A stretch of DNA of 64,000 nucleotides from the NCBI RefSeq assembly GCF_016086655.4, contig NC_052133.2, positions 44,012,383 through 44,076,382 on the forward strand, given 5' to 3'. Below, in pieces: positions 47,567 to 58,892 of the stretch (the stretch's first letter is position 1; every line of letters starts with the position of its first letter). The notes beneath the pieces were generated by a model. That model worked only from the letters and a program-made list of their open reading frames with translations, ran no database searches and was not told where the DNA came from. Position numbers and translations under genes: made by a program. The stretch is from Lepeophtheirus salmonis (taxonomy: Eukaryota > Arthropoda > Copepoda > Siphonostomatoida > Caligidae).

Positions 47567-47805
47567 TTTTGTCATGTAATTAATTTATTCTTTGATAGTT
47601 GTCAATCTAGAAAAATTAAATTTAAATCCTTATATAATTTAAAATTGATGAAATAAGTGAATAATTTGAAATAAATCAAAATTATGTCAGGGTATTTATT
47701 CTTAAAAAACTTTCTATTAAGGCCCCAAAATGGTCGGCATCATAATTGCGACATCAGGTGAAAACATGAGAAAATTTAGTTTCTGAATTATAATTTTTAA
47801 TAAGG

Positions 47806-47966
47806 GAACTGAACTGGACAGGACTACAGTCTTCAGTCCTAAAACTTATTAAAGTTGGTCCTTGATGACTTCACTCAATTGTAGTTTTTCTTTTAATCAG
47901 TCTTAGTACTGATCGATCGGCCGATCGAAGGACCAGACCAAATAAATAAGGATTGATACAGCACTA
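47806..47966. repeat. TIR element (family D), fragment
   Basis: It contains GGACAGGACTACAGTCTTCA, GTTGGTCCTTGATGAC and the terminus GATTGATACAGCACTAG, matching 2823-3727. A 14-bp perfect palindrome CGATCGGCCGATCG lies at about 47913-47926. It starts about 300 bp downstream of the peptidase gene. Confidence 0.5.
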
Positions 47967-49440
47967 GTTGTAACTTTTTTATTGTTGTTTTAAGAATATA
48001 ATTACATGTATATTGGAAATGTTACTTACGTGGAAGATAGGAACTAAAACTAATATATTCTAATTTATATTTATTTTCCTGAGTAATTCTGTGTTTTAGA
48101 GTGAATACATTGACTTGATTGTATTATTTTTTTTTTTTTTGATTTAAATTTAACTATTTATAATTTATTTCAAATAATTTTATAGGAAATTTACATATAA
48201 GTTAATTATAATTTATTTGAAAATAATGTCTAAAAATTATAAATATAAGATATGTAAATGCATTTTTAAAAAAATAAATAATTACGTTCCAAAATGAAAT
48301 ATAATTAAGTCGATTAAAAGTATGACTAAAATATTAGTAAATTACATTAATGTGAAGCATATTTGAATTAGCATTAATCCCCTTACCTCTAAAATATTAA
48401 TAACTGATTATTATATTTAGACTTTATTATTTATAGAATTTCGGAACTTTATTCAACGGAACCTCACATCGCATATGTATTGAATTTTATTCCATAATGA
48501 AATTAAAAACTTAACGCTTATGGATTATAAATTAACACAACAATTGTATTATATACTCAGATTAATGCCAGACTAAATGAATCCTCTTAATTTGGAAATA
48601 TAAAGTATTAACATATTTATATTATTCAAAAAGTAATTATCTGTGAAAAATTTCAACTGTTTATAATAAATAGTGATATAAATCGTGTGTATTTTTTAGC
48701 TGGCGCGTGTTTTCTGAACTGGTAATATAAAAAATGAACTTTTTTCTCCTAGCATTTGTGATTATTATTTAAATTATAATCAAAACCTGATAGAACATTC
48801 GTACTGTGAGCTCATAAAAAACAGAGAGTAACCTATGAGGATTTGTTGTACAGTTAAAATGGCAAGTCTTTGTTGGATTCAGAATAGAATTGAAGATGGA
48901 CATTGGAATAATGTTCTCCTCGAAAACATTCTTCAAATTGACAGAATTACAATGTTAATAATTTTAGGTTTCTTTTTTTAACATGCGCAAAATACAGACG
49001 ATTTTCAGTACTAATAATAAATCTTTCATGGTTAATAACAATTTTTTCCAGTACTCGGTCACACAAACAATAAAGGGGATTGGTACTTGTGTTTCCGGCT
49101 TTTTTGTTTCTTCCATCAGTATCATCCAACCTAAAGGATATCCTTGTACCTAAAAGACTTTAATTGTAATCAATCCTATATTCAACAGCTACCTCTTACT
49201 TCCCAACGCTTAGGAGGAAATAAATATATATTAATTATATTATACATTTCAATTTATATAAATATTAATTATTTTATTAGTATTACTTAACTGTATATTA
49301 CTAGTCTATTAGTGTTAAGCGTAATTGGTAGTTACTATTGTAAATCATCTGTAAATCAATTACAAAGTGGTAAATTACGGATTTTGCAGAAGATGAAGCT
49401 GTAGTCGGCTCGTCGGCTCCAATTGTTACAACAACATAGG
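47967..49440. other. No gene seen; family B fragment
   Basis: A very AT-rich spacer. At about 48840-48955 a reverse family B fragment is recognisable by AAGTCTTTGTTGGATTCAGA. Minus-strand open frames at 48947 and 49301 have no recognised domain. Confidence 0.4.
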
Positions 49441-49444
49441 TAGC

Positions 49445-49811
49445 TACGCCATTAATCGAAACGAGTTTTCCATTCCCAATGTATATCATGAACTTGACAA
49501 AGCGAGAAGGAATGGAGAATTATATAGACATGATGATGAGGGCCTACATGCCACTGGGAAGCTTACCTTTTCAACCTCCCAAAAAGAAAGAACTTTTTGT
49601 CAGAGCCAGGGCAGGTGAAAAACAGTCAATGATATAGTCCATATCCTCCAAAAAGATTAAGCCACAATTGAAAAAAAAGTCTGAAAATTATAATAGTTTT
49701 AATTTAACTATACCAATAGGGGTGAGTCATTCTTATGATACTTCCAATCACTCAGATATTATTTCTCATTCTCAGAGTTTCCCTTTTCCTTTAGACCTAG
49801 ATTTTTTTTAG
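49445..49811 (+). pseudogene. Coding-like remnant of unknown family
   Basis: One frame is open for about 120 codons with a single TAG at about 49637. It reads MENYIDMMMRAYMPLGSL, PPKKKELFVRARAG, then after the stop SSKKIKPQLKKKSEN and HSDIISHSQSFPFPLDLDFF, ending in TAG. An overlapping frame is also coding-like at the start (HELDKARRNGELYRHDDEGL). This pattern suggests a decayed protein gene, but I do not recognise it. It might be a mobile-element protein or a decayed host exon. Confidence 0.3.
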
Positions 49812-50329
49812 AACTTTTCAACAAAGACATAGTAGACTAATTTTATTACCTCCTTAATGACTATTGCTTTTTGAATGTATTGCAATATACTATATGCAAC
49901 AAATATTTAAGAAGCTATTATTTTCATGAAAGAATAGGGCTTAAGGGATTGACAATAATTTATATAAATTACAGCACCCGTTTATACAATTGGGAATTAA
50001 TAAATATTAAATACTTAAACTTCAGAGTTATTGGAAGGGGGCACAACAAGTTTGAAGAACATTTTTGTTTGGAATAAAACATAAATAAACATTATAGTTT
50101 AAAATTAATTTTTTCTTTAGACCTCTAAAGTCTTACAGATACAACAATTATACAAAAACACCTCAACAGAAATCAGAAAACATAGTACATGACATAAACA
50201 ATTATAAAATGACAGTTAAAAGGCCTCATAGTGAGACAAAATATTAAAACAAAAATCCCAACTTGTCTGCCTGCAATGTTCTAACAGTGTCTGTTATAGA
50301 TATTGATGATGGTTCTTAAAGTCTTTTCA
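49812..50329. other. No gene seen
   Basis: AT-rich. It probably includes the 3' untranslated tail of the LINE that ends nearby on the minus strand. Confidence 0.35.
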
Positions 50330-51070
50330 TATCTTATTAAAGAAGATGGGTAATATTTTATAAGATCCGAAGCGTAATTCCAGGAAGTACCATGCAGCTG
50401 GGGAATCTTCAAAGAAAAAGTTGCATATCAAGCAGCAGCATAAATTAAAATAGCTCTCAGATCCATCCCCTCAATCACTTTATTCTCCGTAATACGTTGA
50501 GCTATGATGGTTTACAGTTTCCAAAAGCAGCACTGATGGCGTTTTCTTCTTCGGACCGACGCGACTGGTGAGTAGGAATACCGAACAGAAAAAGAGCCTT
50601 TGCATAATTTGGTTCAAAATCTCTTACGTAGCTATGGTAATAGTAAAATAAAATCCCAAACTACAGTCAATGCAGGGCAGCCAAAAAAGGCGTGTATAAA
50701 ACTATTAGATATTCGACCACCACAGTCTTTGTACAATAGTAAGAATTTATTATACAGTCGATATCTGAAACTGGGATGTAAACTTTTTCACGTCATTATT
50801 ACCTCTCAAAGAGCCCATAATTATTTTATCCCACGAACGAGGAAGGTCCACAGCTTACTATACCTCCTGCTGGCTTGTTTCGTATTCAGCGATTCAGTCA
50901 TTCTAAAGTCAAAATTTAGACACCACGGCACCAGAGGAAGGTGTAAGTTCGACAATCTATGCAGGGGTAAGGGAAATCTTCCAGTATTGAAGACAGATTT
51001 AGATCATTGTGAGTTAGAGAGCTTTCCCGAATTGCAATATTTTCCAACTCTACTGGATCACCCAAATTCT
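50330..51070 (-). pseudogene. LINE ORF2 C-terminal part (3' portion of split LINE)
   Basis: On the minus strand, in shifted frames, the sequence gives IHAFFGCPALTVVWDFIL (about 50700-50645), the H.FF.CP...VW motif of the LINE C-terminal zinc-knuckle region. It then gives IAQRITENKVIEGMDLRAIL (about 50510-50450) and a tail with LHGTSWNYASDLIKYYPSSL (about 50400-50345). This fits the end of the LINE whose reverse transcriptase lies at 52215-53256. The intervening 1.1 kb contains a Tc1-type remnant and unassigned sequence. Confidence 0.55.
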
Positions 51071-51448
51071 TAAAATAAGGTTTTTTGTTAGAGTTTTTGG
51101 CGAATTATGTCAACATTACTATTAGAGTCAAACGAAGGTATTTTAGCATATATTATTCTATGAACAGCTACCCATTTACTAGAATAATTCAGAATAATAC
51201 ATCATTTGATAGATCTGAAACGAATAATAAAAATTTATAAGTAGGAAACCCAGTAATACCATTCCTTCATTCTAAATGTGATTCAGCCACCATGTTTGTA
51301 AAAATCTTATTGTAAATTTTTGGTAGAATATTAGACAAAAGAACCAGTCCTCCTCTTAATTGTTTGCGAGGGCTCTTTAGGGCATTAATGTAGCTATGAT
51401 CAAACAAATGCTTAAACCATACTTACTCTTCCCTTAACACTTTTTCAG

Positions 51449-52213
51449 CTATAGTTGAAGTGGGTTCCACATCTCCCTGATCTCTAACCCAACCCCAATC
51501 TGTTTGGGGATTTGGGGCATGAAATAGTTCAAATGGACTTTAATCACTGAAGAGGATATATTTCCAGTCATATGCAATCCAGTGTTTCCGCTCACGACAG
51601 AATTGAAGCCTTTGGTTTTCTGAAAGTTTGGGGTGCCGAGTCGAGGTTTGTATGGCAAAACACTCATAGAGTACCTCAGATAGTTGTGGACAGATGACTT
51701 GGATATTGGATAGCCCTTTGAAGTCAATCTTGCAGCAAGTTTCCTTGTGGATTGCCTATTTTATGCAAAGATTTGGAAATCACCAGTTTGGGAACTGTGC
51801 TATTTTTTTTTTCCTTCCACGACCCTTCTGATCTGCAAGGGTTTGTCCATCCTTCTTCCTTTTCTTACTCCAATTCTCAATGGTCCTGAGAGGGACCTTT
51901 GCAATTCTGCAACCTTTGAGCAACGTATCTCTGGCTTGATCCATCCTATAACATGCCAACAGCCTTGACCCTGGTCTCCAATGAGTGCTCTCTCACCATT
52001 TCGGATATTGAATTTCAACTAACATCCTGTGATGTTTTCTGAGCCCTTTTATACTGATGTAAGATACAATCATCGAAAATTATTGTATCACAAAAATTCA
52101 ATATTGTCTAAAAATTGTATCAGAATTTTCCTTTTATTCGACCAAAAACATTATTTTCAACTATAAAACTGATATTCTTAATACCACCATCAATTTTTGG
52201 ACATACTGTAGAG
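51449..52213 (-). mobile_element. Tc1-type transposon remnant inserted in the LINE
   Basis: On the minus strand, 52020-51800 encodes the N-terminal helix-turn-helix of a Tc1-type transposase in broken frames (a SLETRVKAVGMLQAGSSQRY-like reading, then a second helix pair). A segment of about 92 codons follows (51727-51449) with LTSKGYPISKSSVHNYLRYS and YKPRLGTPNFQKTKGF, typical of the region before the catalytic core. The outer end at about 52190-52213 reads, on the minus strand, CAGTATGTCCAAAAATTGAT, a Tc1-style terminus directly after a TA. The matching left terminus was not found, so the copy is truncated. Confidence 0.7.
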
Positions 52214-52214
52214 T

Positions 52215-53256
52215 AACATCATCCGCCCATATATCCATTAAGTGCATTTTTTCACTTAAATAAATTCCGAAGCCTCCATACATGCGTTTCATGGAGTCAT
52301 TTAAATGCTCCATAGCAGTAAGGAAAAGTAAAGGAAAGACCGGACATCGTTATCTGCAGCTTTTACCTAGCACTATCGGGTCACTCTGTTCTCCATCTAA
52401 CATAATGTTCGAAGTTCTATTATAAATAAGGGCTCGGATCGCATTAAAAAATCTTTTCGGGAGGTATTTCTTCACTAAAGAAGGGATAAAACTATGACAC
52501 ACCGTGTCAATCCCATTCCTACAATCAATGCTCCAATTTTATTCCTTCTTTTGTTCACTCAATAGCCGACTGAATATTTCTTGAAATATCACAAATGATA
52601 ATTTATTTAAAATCTGCTCAATTTATTTTGCCACCACTCCTGCTAAAATTTTATAAGATTCATTTAGAATCGTTCAAGGTCTCCAATGACTAATCTTAGT
52701 TCCATCTCCCTTTTTTTGGAATGATAAATATCTTACTCCGAGTCAGTCCAGCAACAAGTCTACCTTTTCTTTCCATTTGAGTACCAAAACTAAGAAGATA
52801 CTGTATAATATCATCAGCACATAAAGTAAAAGTTTCCTCTTATACTATCGGGGCCAGTTGCTTTGTTATCTTTATAACATCTCCTCATATAATCAGAAAT
52901 ATTATTATAAGAAAACAGAGTGCAACTCACCTCTTTTTTGGGTCTCGGGAAACAACTATTTTCTGGTAATGATTGTGAAATAATTTGAGAATAGCTTTTG
53001 ACTCAGAAACTATACTATTCTCAGTAACAATTTTATTAATTATTTTTGCAGAGATACCTTTTCCTGATGAAAGAGCCTTAAATCTTTTGTCATAGTTATT
53101 CTCTGTATCGAATTTCTTCAGTATTTCCTCTTCGGCGATTTCTAAAATACCAAACACGTTTAAACTGTCCGCCACAAAGATTCGAATATATAATGACCTA
53201 TTATTCATCATTTCTTCAATATCACCCTGTAATTTCTCTTCATTCTTCTTCCTCAA
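52215..53256 (-). pseudogene. LINE reverse transcriptase remnant (5' portion of split LINE)
   Basis: Minus strand. A 109-codon open segment (53256-52927) contains RFKALSSGKGISAKIINKIV and AILKLFHNHYQKIVVSRDPK, the linker that precedes LINE reverse transcriptases. After frame changes come the finger/palm motifs: a KKGDGTKISHWRPLTILN-type reading (about 52720-52660), IYNRTSNIMLDGEQSDPIVL (about 52430-52375) and MHLMDIWADDVTL (about 52250-52213), the F/Y-ADD active site in the form WADD. The frame is cut exactly after ADDVTL by the Tc1-type terminus. The N-terminal endonuclease is not clearly visible. Confidence 0.75.
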
Positions 53257-54540
53257 ATTTACGAACGATAAAGTTGTGTCCCGAACTAGTTTTATTGAAG
53301 TGTTTGAAGTTACAATTCATTAGTCAAGGACATAAAAGTAACTTAATTGTAGGAAGTCCCTCTCTAGAGGATGAATTGAAATCAGGAATCAATAACATAG
53401 TTCGCTTCTTTTCTTCGAAAAGGGAGCTATTTCCCCTGTTCAGGATCTTTCACGTTTTACTGTTAAAGACATGCAGAGATATAATTAATCTTAAACATCT
53501 TCATTGCTTTATAGTACACTTGAAATTTAAAATTGAAACGCTTCGGAAGATAAAGCTCTGGGTCAAGGAAGAGTTTTTACTACGCTCTACTCACCTGACG
53601 GATGCATATCATGTTTTTATTTTATTTTTAACATTAAGATGTATATTTATCTATGACCACAACTATATGAATTTAGAGATGTCAATAAGTTAATATAGTA
53701 CTTTAAACATATTATATTATGAAGTATACTAATATTTTATTCCAATGATTAAATTTAAATATAAATCTATTTAGCCTTTCAAAATATTAATGATGAATTT
53801 GGGAGATTATTATGACTCTAATTCAATTCAAGAACCAATAATGATTTATTCTTAAATTGAATAAGATTTGTGAGTATGCTCCGAACTTTGGTCCTTCGAA
53901 TCATTTCACTTTATGGTATAGTTTTATGTTTGTAAAACATTTTGAAATTGATTTTATTAGTGTAAATATATGGTTTTATTCAGGAGATGAATCAAGGATA
54001 TGATAATTATTAGATTGAAAGGCCTAATTATTTTTCTTAAAACGGATATTTTCGAAAGTTGCCGCCAAAAACACTATCAACCTCTCACTGCAACGTTACT
54101 CTTTACTCTGCTGATATTGACTATTTACAAGGCTAAGTAATGAACTAACATGGCTAGTGGCTATCCTCTACCCAACATAATAATTTAGACAGATGTTCTG
54201 GAATTGTGATTGTATGGACTATAGAGCACGTTTGATATTTGTGAAGTAAACTAATAAATGAGTTAACTTAATAAGTTTCATAAACTAATAGTCTTTAATA
54301 CCTATAGTTTATAACCATTTAGAAAAAAACTTTACGAACACTAAATGTAAGCTTTAGATTATAAATAAGTTTAATTTACATAAATTATAATATAAATGCT
54401 CCAACCCCGACTCCGAAAAAACAATCATAATTAATTATATTTGATGATGATTCATGCTATAATTATGATTCCCATTCATATTATATCAATTTTTAAAGAT
54501 AAATATAAGAAAAAAGTAATGCATTTATTTCGTAAGGTGT
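53257..54540. other. No intact gene seen
   Basis: The 5' side of the LINE may extend to about 53600 on the minus strand (a DPELYLPKRFNFKFQVYYKA-like reading), but this is weak. The rest is AT-rich spacer. The plus-strand open frame at 53193-53693 is probably a shadow of the LINE. Confidence 0.35.
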
Positions 54541-54544
54541 GTCC

Positions 54545-54656
54545 CACAATAAATGTGAATACTTTATAAAAAGATATATGTAAATATTTATTATTTAGTT
54601 ATAATATTTAAATAATAATAAATGTATCTTTGTATAAAGTATTCACATCTATTGTG
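54545..54656. repeat. Near-perfect 112-bp hairpin (MITE-like)
   Basis: The left arm begins CACAATAAATGTGAATACTT and the right arm ends AAGTATTCACATCTATTGTG. The two pair over nearly their whole length, with a few mismatches and a short AT-rich centre. It is non-coding. Confidence 0.75.
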
Positions 54657-54710
54657 ACTATTATATTATTTTAATATATATGTAAATGAAATGAGTTAGT
54701 TTGGATGGAT

Positions 54711-55470
54711 TATCGAGGGGTCTATTAAAATCTGAACACTTTGAATAATAAACTTCAACAAGATATAATATATTAATTAAGAATATAATTTTAACAAAAT
54801 TAATACTATAAATAGATGTGTGTCTGAGCTCTCTTAATCATTAATGTAGCCACCCTTAGCTGGCTAACAGTAGCTTTGAGGCTCTTGGCGTTTGGGCGAC
54901 GGACATCCAAAGGGTGTTGGCATCAGGGCAGTGGGGGCCAAAAGTCTCAAAAATGATTTCAAAGAACTCAAAAGACTCATTCAAAAGAGATTCGACGGAG
55001 GAAATAGGTTTCCTTCATTGCTGGTTTCAAAAGTAGCCTCTCCACTTTCACAAGGCTCCTTTAACCCACTTTTTATAGGTGTCTGGACAGTCTGGTGTGG
55101 AACCACAAGATCTTTTGCATGGTCCCTCGTGGACATGAGGGAATTGGCCTGGGCTGTTTTCTTTAACTCCTCCCGATCCAGTATAGCCGTTTTCACAGAG
55201 CCCTTCTTCCTCTGTAACGTTTGGGACTTACTGACGTAGACGTTTGTCCTGGAGACGCCCAACTGCTTGGAGTGCGCGAATGGAAATTTGTCGATCAGGT
55301 TCAAGTGTCATTTTTTCGACTTCTACGTAAGTTAGAGAGCTCATCTTTGTTTTGTTTTGTAACTAATTGTTCATGCTTTCATATATCGAAATATATATTT
55401 ATTTCAATCACTTAACGTTCATTAATTATTGAATTAGTAAGTGTTCAGACTTCAATGGAGCACCCGGGTA
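54711..55470 (-). mobile_element. Mariner-type deletion derivative, copy 2 (minus strand)
   Basis: Imperfect TIRs are TCGAGGGGTCTATTAAAATC (left) and GACTTCAATGGAGCACCCGG (right), each next to a TA, with AAGTGTTCAGA just inside. On the minus strand, an open 107-codon segment (55304-54981) encodes the helix-turn-helix domain, including AHSKQLGVSRTNVYVSKSQT, LDREELKKTAQANSL and AKDLVVPHQTVQTPIK. The C-terminal tail (GGYIND-type, about 54850) follows after a large deletion that removed the catalytic core. The copy at 25662-26436 belongs to the same family. Confidence 0.75.
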
Positions 55471-56629
55471 TAATGATTAAAAAGGAGAAAATGTTAGATT
55501 TAGCATTCGAAACTGGACTAGAAATATCAATATGCCTTGAGTTGATATATTGTCTGTTCCTAAAACTTTGATAAGGAACAATAACTTGACTGAAATGATA
55601 GAAAAATCTTGTTAAACATACTAAGTAATAATGAATATGAAATAAATAATCGATTTTAATGGTTTCAAAAGATTTATTTGGTGAATATTTTTTGTATTGT
55701 TTATCTTAGAGACTAGTGCTCCTTATGTAGTGTATGTGCGATCCTACTGCAATGGAAAACACATTTTGAGAATTATAAAGTCAGACGAACTCAGCATAGA
55801 GGAGTGTTGATCGGGAATTGACCAAGTACATAGGAGCTTCAACACATTCAATTCAAACGATTGATTCATTCGCATTTTTCATTGAATCTCAATCGACAAT
55901 CATTGATTGATTGACTTGCCGGTCTCTTCTTTAAACATTTTTTCTCTTTCTAATTTATTGATTGGGAGGTTGTCATCACTTTTGTTACAACGGTTCTAAT
56001 TATTCATTCATCAACACTTAATCATTGCAATTTGACGAAAATAATTAAACAATCTATCTTTTAAAAAATGGTGTGACTGAAACGGGTATCATAATTACGT
56101 TGTACTACACCATGAACTATGCAATATATTTATCAATATTTTACGTTAAGTACCCGTTCAACAAAGTGTTTGTTCGGCAAAATTTTTATTCGGAAATAAA
56201 GTTTTCGTAGAAGTGTCCTAGAAACGTATGATTCAATATTTCTGATCAAAATTCAAGAATGAGAAATTAGATTCAGTGACCCATATTTTAAAATTAACAT
56301 CTGTTCAAAAGTCCCTTGAAATAGTATCTTTTTTTCTTTTTCACTACCTGTAAGGTAGTGAAATCCCAAAAGAAAAACCGATTGCCACTTGCCTTTATTC
56401 GCTAAGCTCCTGAAAGTAAGTAAAGTATTATATTAAGATCTGCCAAGTGGGATCATATGAACAAATGATATCAATTTTCAGAAGTAGCTGAATTACAAAG
56501 TTTCATTAATGAAATTCCCCTTTAATTGTATATAAACTAGCGGTCATACCAGGCATTGTTCGGAGTAATTATGCGCCGGCTAAAAGACAACTTTTTCTTT
56601 TAATAATAAAGAAGATAGCTCTTAAAGAA
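55471..56629. other. No gene seen
   Basis: AT-rich spacer with a run of TTGATTGATTGA-type words at about 55855-55915. No exon is evident. Confidence 0.4.
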
Positions 56630-56760
56630 ATCGTCAGTGGTACTCTCTATTTTTCACGAACATACTCACAAGTTACGACTCAATACTTATATCAACTCAT
56701 ATGACGAGTTCCCTCCTCAAGAATGAAAGAAGAAGAATATGAGATTGAGAAAAAAAATCA
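56630..56760 (+). repeat. Family B 3' segment, copy
   Basis: It contains GTGGTACTCTCTATTTTTCA, ATATCAACTCATATGACGAG and CCTCCTCAAGAATGAAAGAA, matching 35500-35640. Confidence 0.5.
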
Positions 56761-56866
56761 ATATATATTGGGACGAGTCTTTAGTTTAAAGTAGACCTCA
56801 CTAATCAAAACAAACAAAATTCATTTTAAGATACCAGCGTTTATATTTTATTTAAATCTTGACATA

Positions 56867-56978
56867 CGAGGGTCGTTTGTGTTCTTCCAAAAGATGCTAC
56901 TAACTCAAAATGACCTCAATATGTGGTAGTAGTGACATATCTCCTACTTTGCAAGGAATTTTTCTAACGACCTTCGTA
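56867..56978. repeat. Short mariner-related MITE, copy 2
   Basis: It is 112 bp, with ends TACGAGGGTCGTTTG and CTAACGACCTTCGTA, inverted at 13 of 15 positions. TA at each border fits Tc1/mariner-type insertion. The interior shares AAGATGCTACTAACTCAAAA with 24225-24336. No coding sequence is present. Confidence 0.7.
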
Positions 56979-57424
56979 CTAAATGAAAATGTTGCTCAAA
57001 TAAACGATCTGAAAAGAAGTTTGCTCAAATGAATGCATGGAATGTACGCCAAATTGAGTATGACTTGTCGAAGAATAGAAATATAGTCCATATTTAATTT
57101 TGAGAAAAATCCTTCTAGCTTACTTTTGCCTTTGATTGACGTGTTCCATGATAAAAAAAGTTTATTTTCCCCCAATTTTTATGTATTATATTTCAGCGAA
57201 TGAACAAACCTTTACATAACTCTTCATTGATGAAGAAGGAGATGCTCTTTCAAAATATATTTCTTTGTAAATATAGCGAAGATAAGATATTAATGTACAA
57301 AGTTTTTATATGATGGATGGACGTACATTGTACATATCAACCTACATGCTTCAGTTTATTATCCAAGTAAGAATCTATAGATGCATTAAATTAACTGCTC
57401 AAAGGATCATTCATAGAGATGTAA

Positions 57425-57500
57425 ATCGTGTGTATTTTGGGCAATGATATAGACAGGAATAACTCCGATGTCGATCTTGTATTCTATTCTTGTGTCCAAC
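57425..57500 (+). repeat. Family B fragment
   Basis: It contains AACTCCGATGTCGATCTTGT, ATTCTATTCTTGTGTCCAAC and AGGGACTT, the central block of family B. Confidence 0.45.
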
Positions 57501-57892
57501 AGGGACTTTTTAGTGTATGTACATATGATTCTATTGATCTTCTTCCCTTCTTCCTTCCCTCCTTATATTATCATGTTTATATGTCAGTACGTCCTTTATC
57601 TTTTATAGTATAAATCAGCTGATAACTTTGTAACGTCAGAGTAATGGGTAATATGTATTTATTGATAATATATATATGTTCTTAGTAATAATAAATGGCA
57701 TTTCTTCCACAATCCTCCTCCTCATTCTCTCTTGGTCATTCTGGATTTCTAATAATATTGATTTTGTCGAGTAACTTTGTCAAGACAAAACACACTAATT
57801 CTAACTAGTGATAAATACATGCGCTCTATCCATATACAGGCGCGGACAAATAATTTATTAATATATAGACAAGTGCACCAAATAGCCATAGG

Positions 57893-58245
57893 TATAGTTG
57901 ATAATATAGAGAAAAACGCATGCGAGGAGGAGGGAAAAAAAAAGCATGTATCTCATAGGCAAGACTAAAAAATAAACCATTAAAATTTGTTAAATATACA
58001 AAAATTAAACAATTAAAATCATATAACTATTAATAATAATAAATTATAAATATTTATTAGATCCATTTCAAAAAGATAATCACCCCTCTTCTTCATGGAA
58101 GTCGCTATATACAATTGTTGATATATCTCTATGAGATCTAACAATAATGTAAATGCATAAAATTAGACAATAAATATATTAATAAAAAAATGTTAGAAAT
58201 AAATTATCTTAAAGATTTAGAGCAAAAGCTAATTATGAGCACGAT
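57893..58245 (+). mobile_element. Shortened third copy of the 1.9-kb element
   Basis: The start, TATAGTTGATAATATAGAGA then AAACGCATGCGAGGAGGAGG, is the element terminus. It continues with TAAAAAATAAACCATTAAA, AAAATCATATAACTATTAAT, AATCACCCCTCTTCTTCATG and AGAGCAAAAGCTAATTATGA, all found in the same order at 37069-37850 but with the intervening 0.25 kb and more deleted. It is a deletion derivative. Confidence 0.65.
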
Positions 58246-58399
58246 ATTTATATCCTAATAGATTTTAACGTCACACTCCAGCGATACCTAATATATGCCT
58301 AATATATATTTATCTCCACCGTGACACAAGCATCCTGCCCGTCCCTGAGAGAAACAACAATCTCCTTCGATGTGCCCTCATCCTACTCTGGATGATCGA

Positions 58400-58558
58400 T
58401 CACGAACCCTTGGTTCGTCCAGGGGAGAAACCATCACATTCTCCAAGAGGCACATCATAATCCAAAGGGCGATCCTGACCCATCTTCTCCTCCTGTGCAA
58501 AATTCACCATGCAAAGGGGTGAACGGGAGAGTAGAGACGTAGAAGAATTGAATTCCAT
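58400..58558 (-). CDS. Candidate short coding segment, unknown
   Basis: A GC-richer patch at about 58310-58560. On the minus strand an ATG at 58558 opens 52 codons (MEFNSSTSLLSRSPLCMVNF ... YDVPLGECDGFSPG) to a TGA. A weak donor-like G|GTTCGT lies just before the stop. The plus strand is also open here, so the call is uncertain. I recognise no family. Confidence 0.2.
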   Translation of the reverse strand: MEFNSSTSLLSRSPLCMVNFAQEEKMGQDRPLDYDVPLGECDGFSPGRTKGS

Positions 58559-58728
58559 GGAAGTAAAAAAGAAAAATCCAGGCCAAAAAGAAATGACGTT
58601 TTTGCGAAGAATAAATTTCTTAATATTAAAAAGAATTGTGTATTGCATGACGTCATTATTGAACTAAAGTTGGGACATTTCTAGAGCGCCGTACAAGCGG
58701 GAACACACTTTCAAAAATGGGTACGTCT

Positions 58729-58797
58729 GATCACCCTACTATGAAATAATATTATTAAAAAGCGATCACCCTACTATGAAATAATATTATTAAAAAA
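58729..58797 (+). repeat. Tandem duplication, about 35-bp unit, two copies
   Basis: The unit GATCACCCTACTATGAAATA..TATTATTAAAAA occurs twice with a 2-bp joint. The copies are essentially identical, implying a recent duplication. Confidence 0.85.
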
Positions 58798-58892
58798 AAT
58801 TCCAAAAACAAGGTCTAGCATTTTATCTGAAATATTTGACAACGAAAAACCCAAGTTAATAAAGATTTTTAACAAGCTTTTCATAAAACTTT

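Noticed and set aside
47913..47926. Palindrome CGATCGGCCGATCG as an operator
   Set aside because: It lies within a family D repeat fragment rich in GATCG words and has no gene-regulatory context in an animal genome.
50600..51073. 157-codon plus-strand open frame
   Set aside because: The minus strand here carries LINE C-terminal motifs (HAFFGCPALTVVW), so the plus frame is antisense.
53193..53693. 166-codon plus-strand open frame
   Set aside because: It overlaps the LINE remnant on the opposite strand and has no recognisable motif; most likely a shadow frame.
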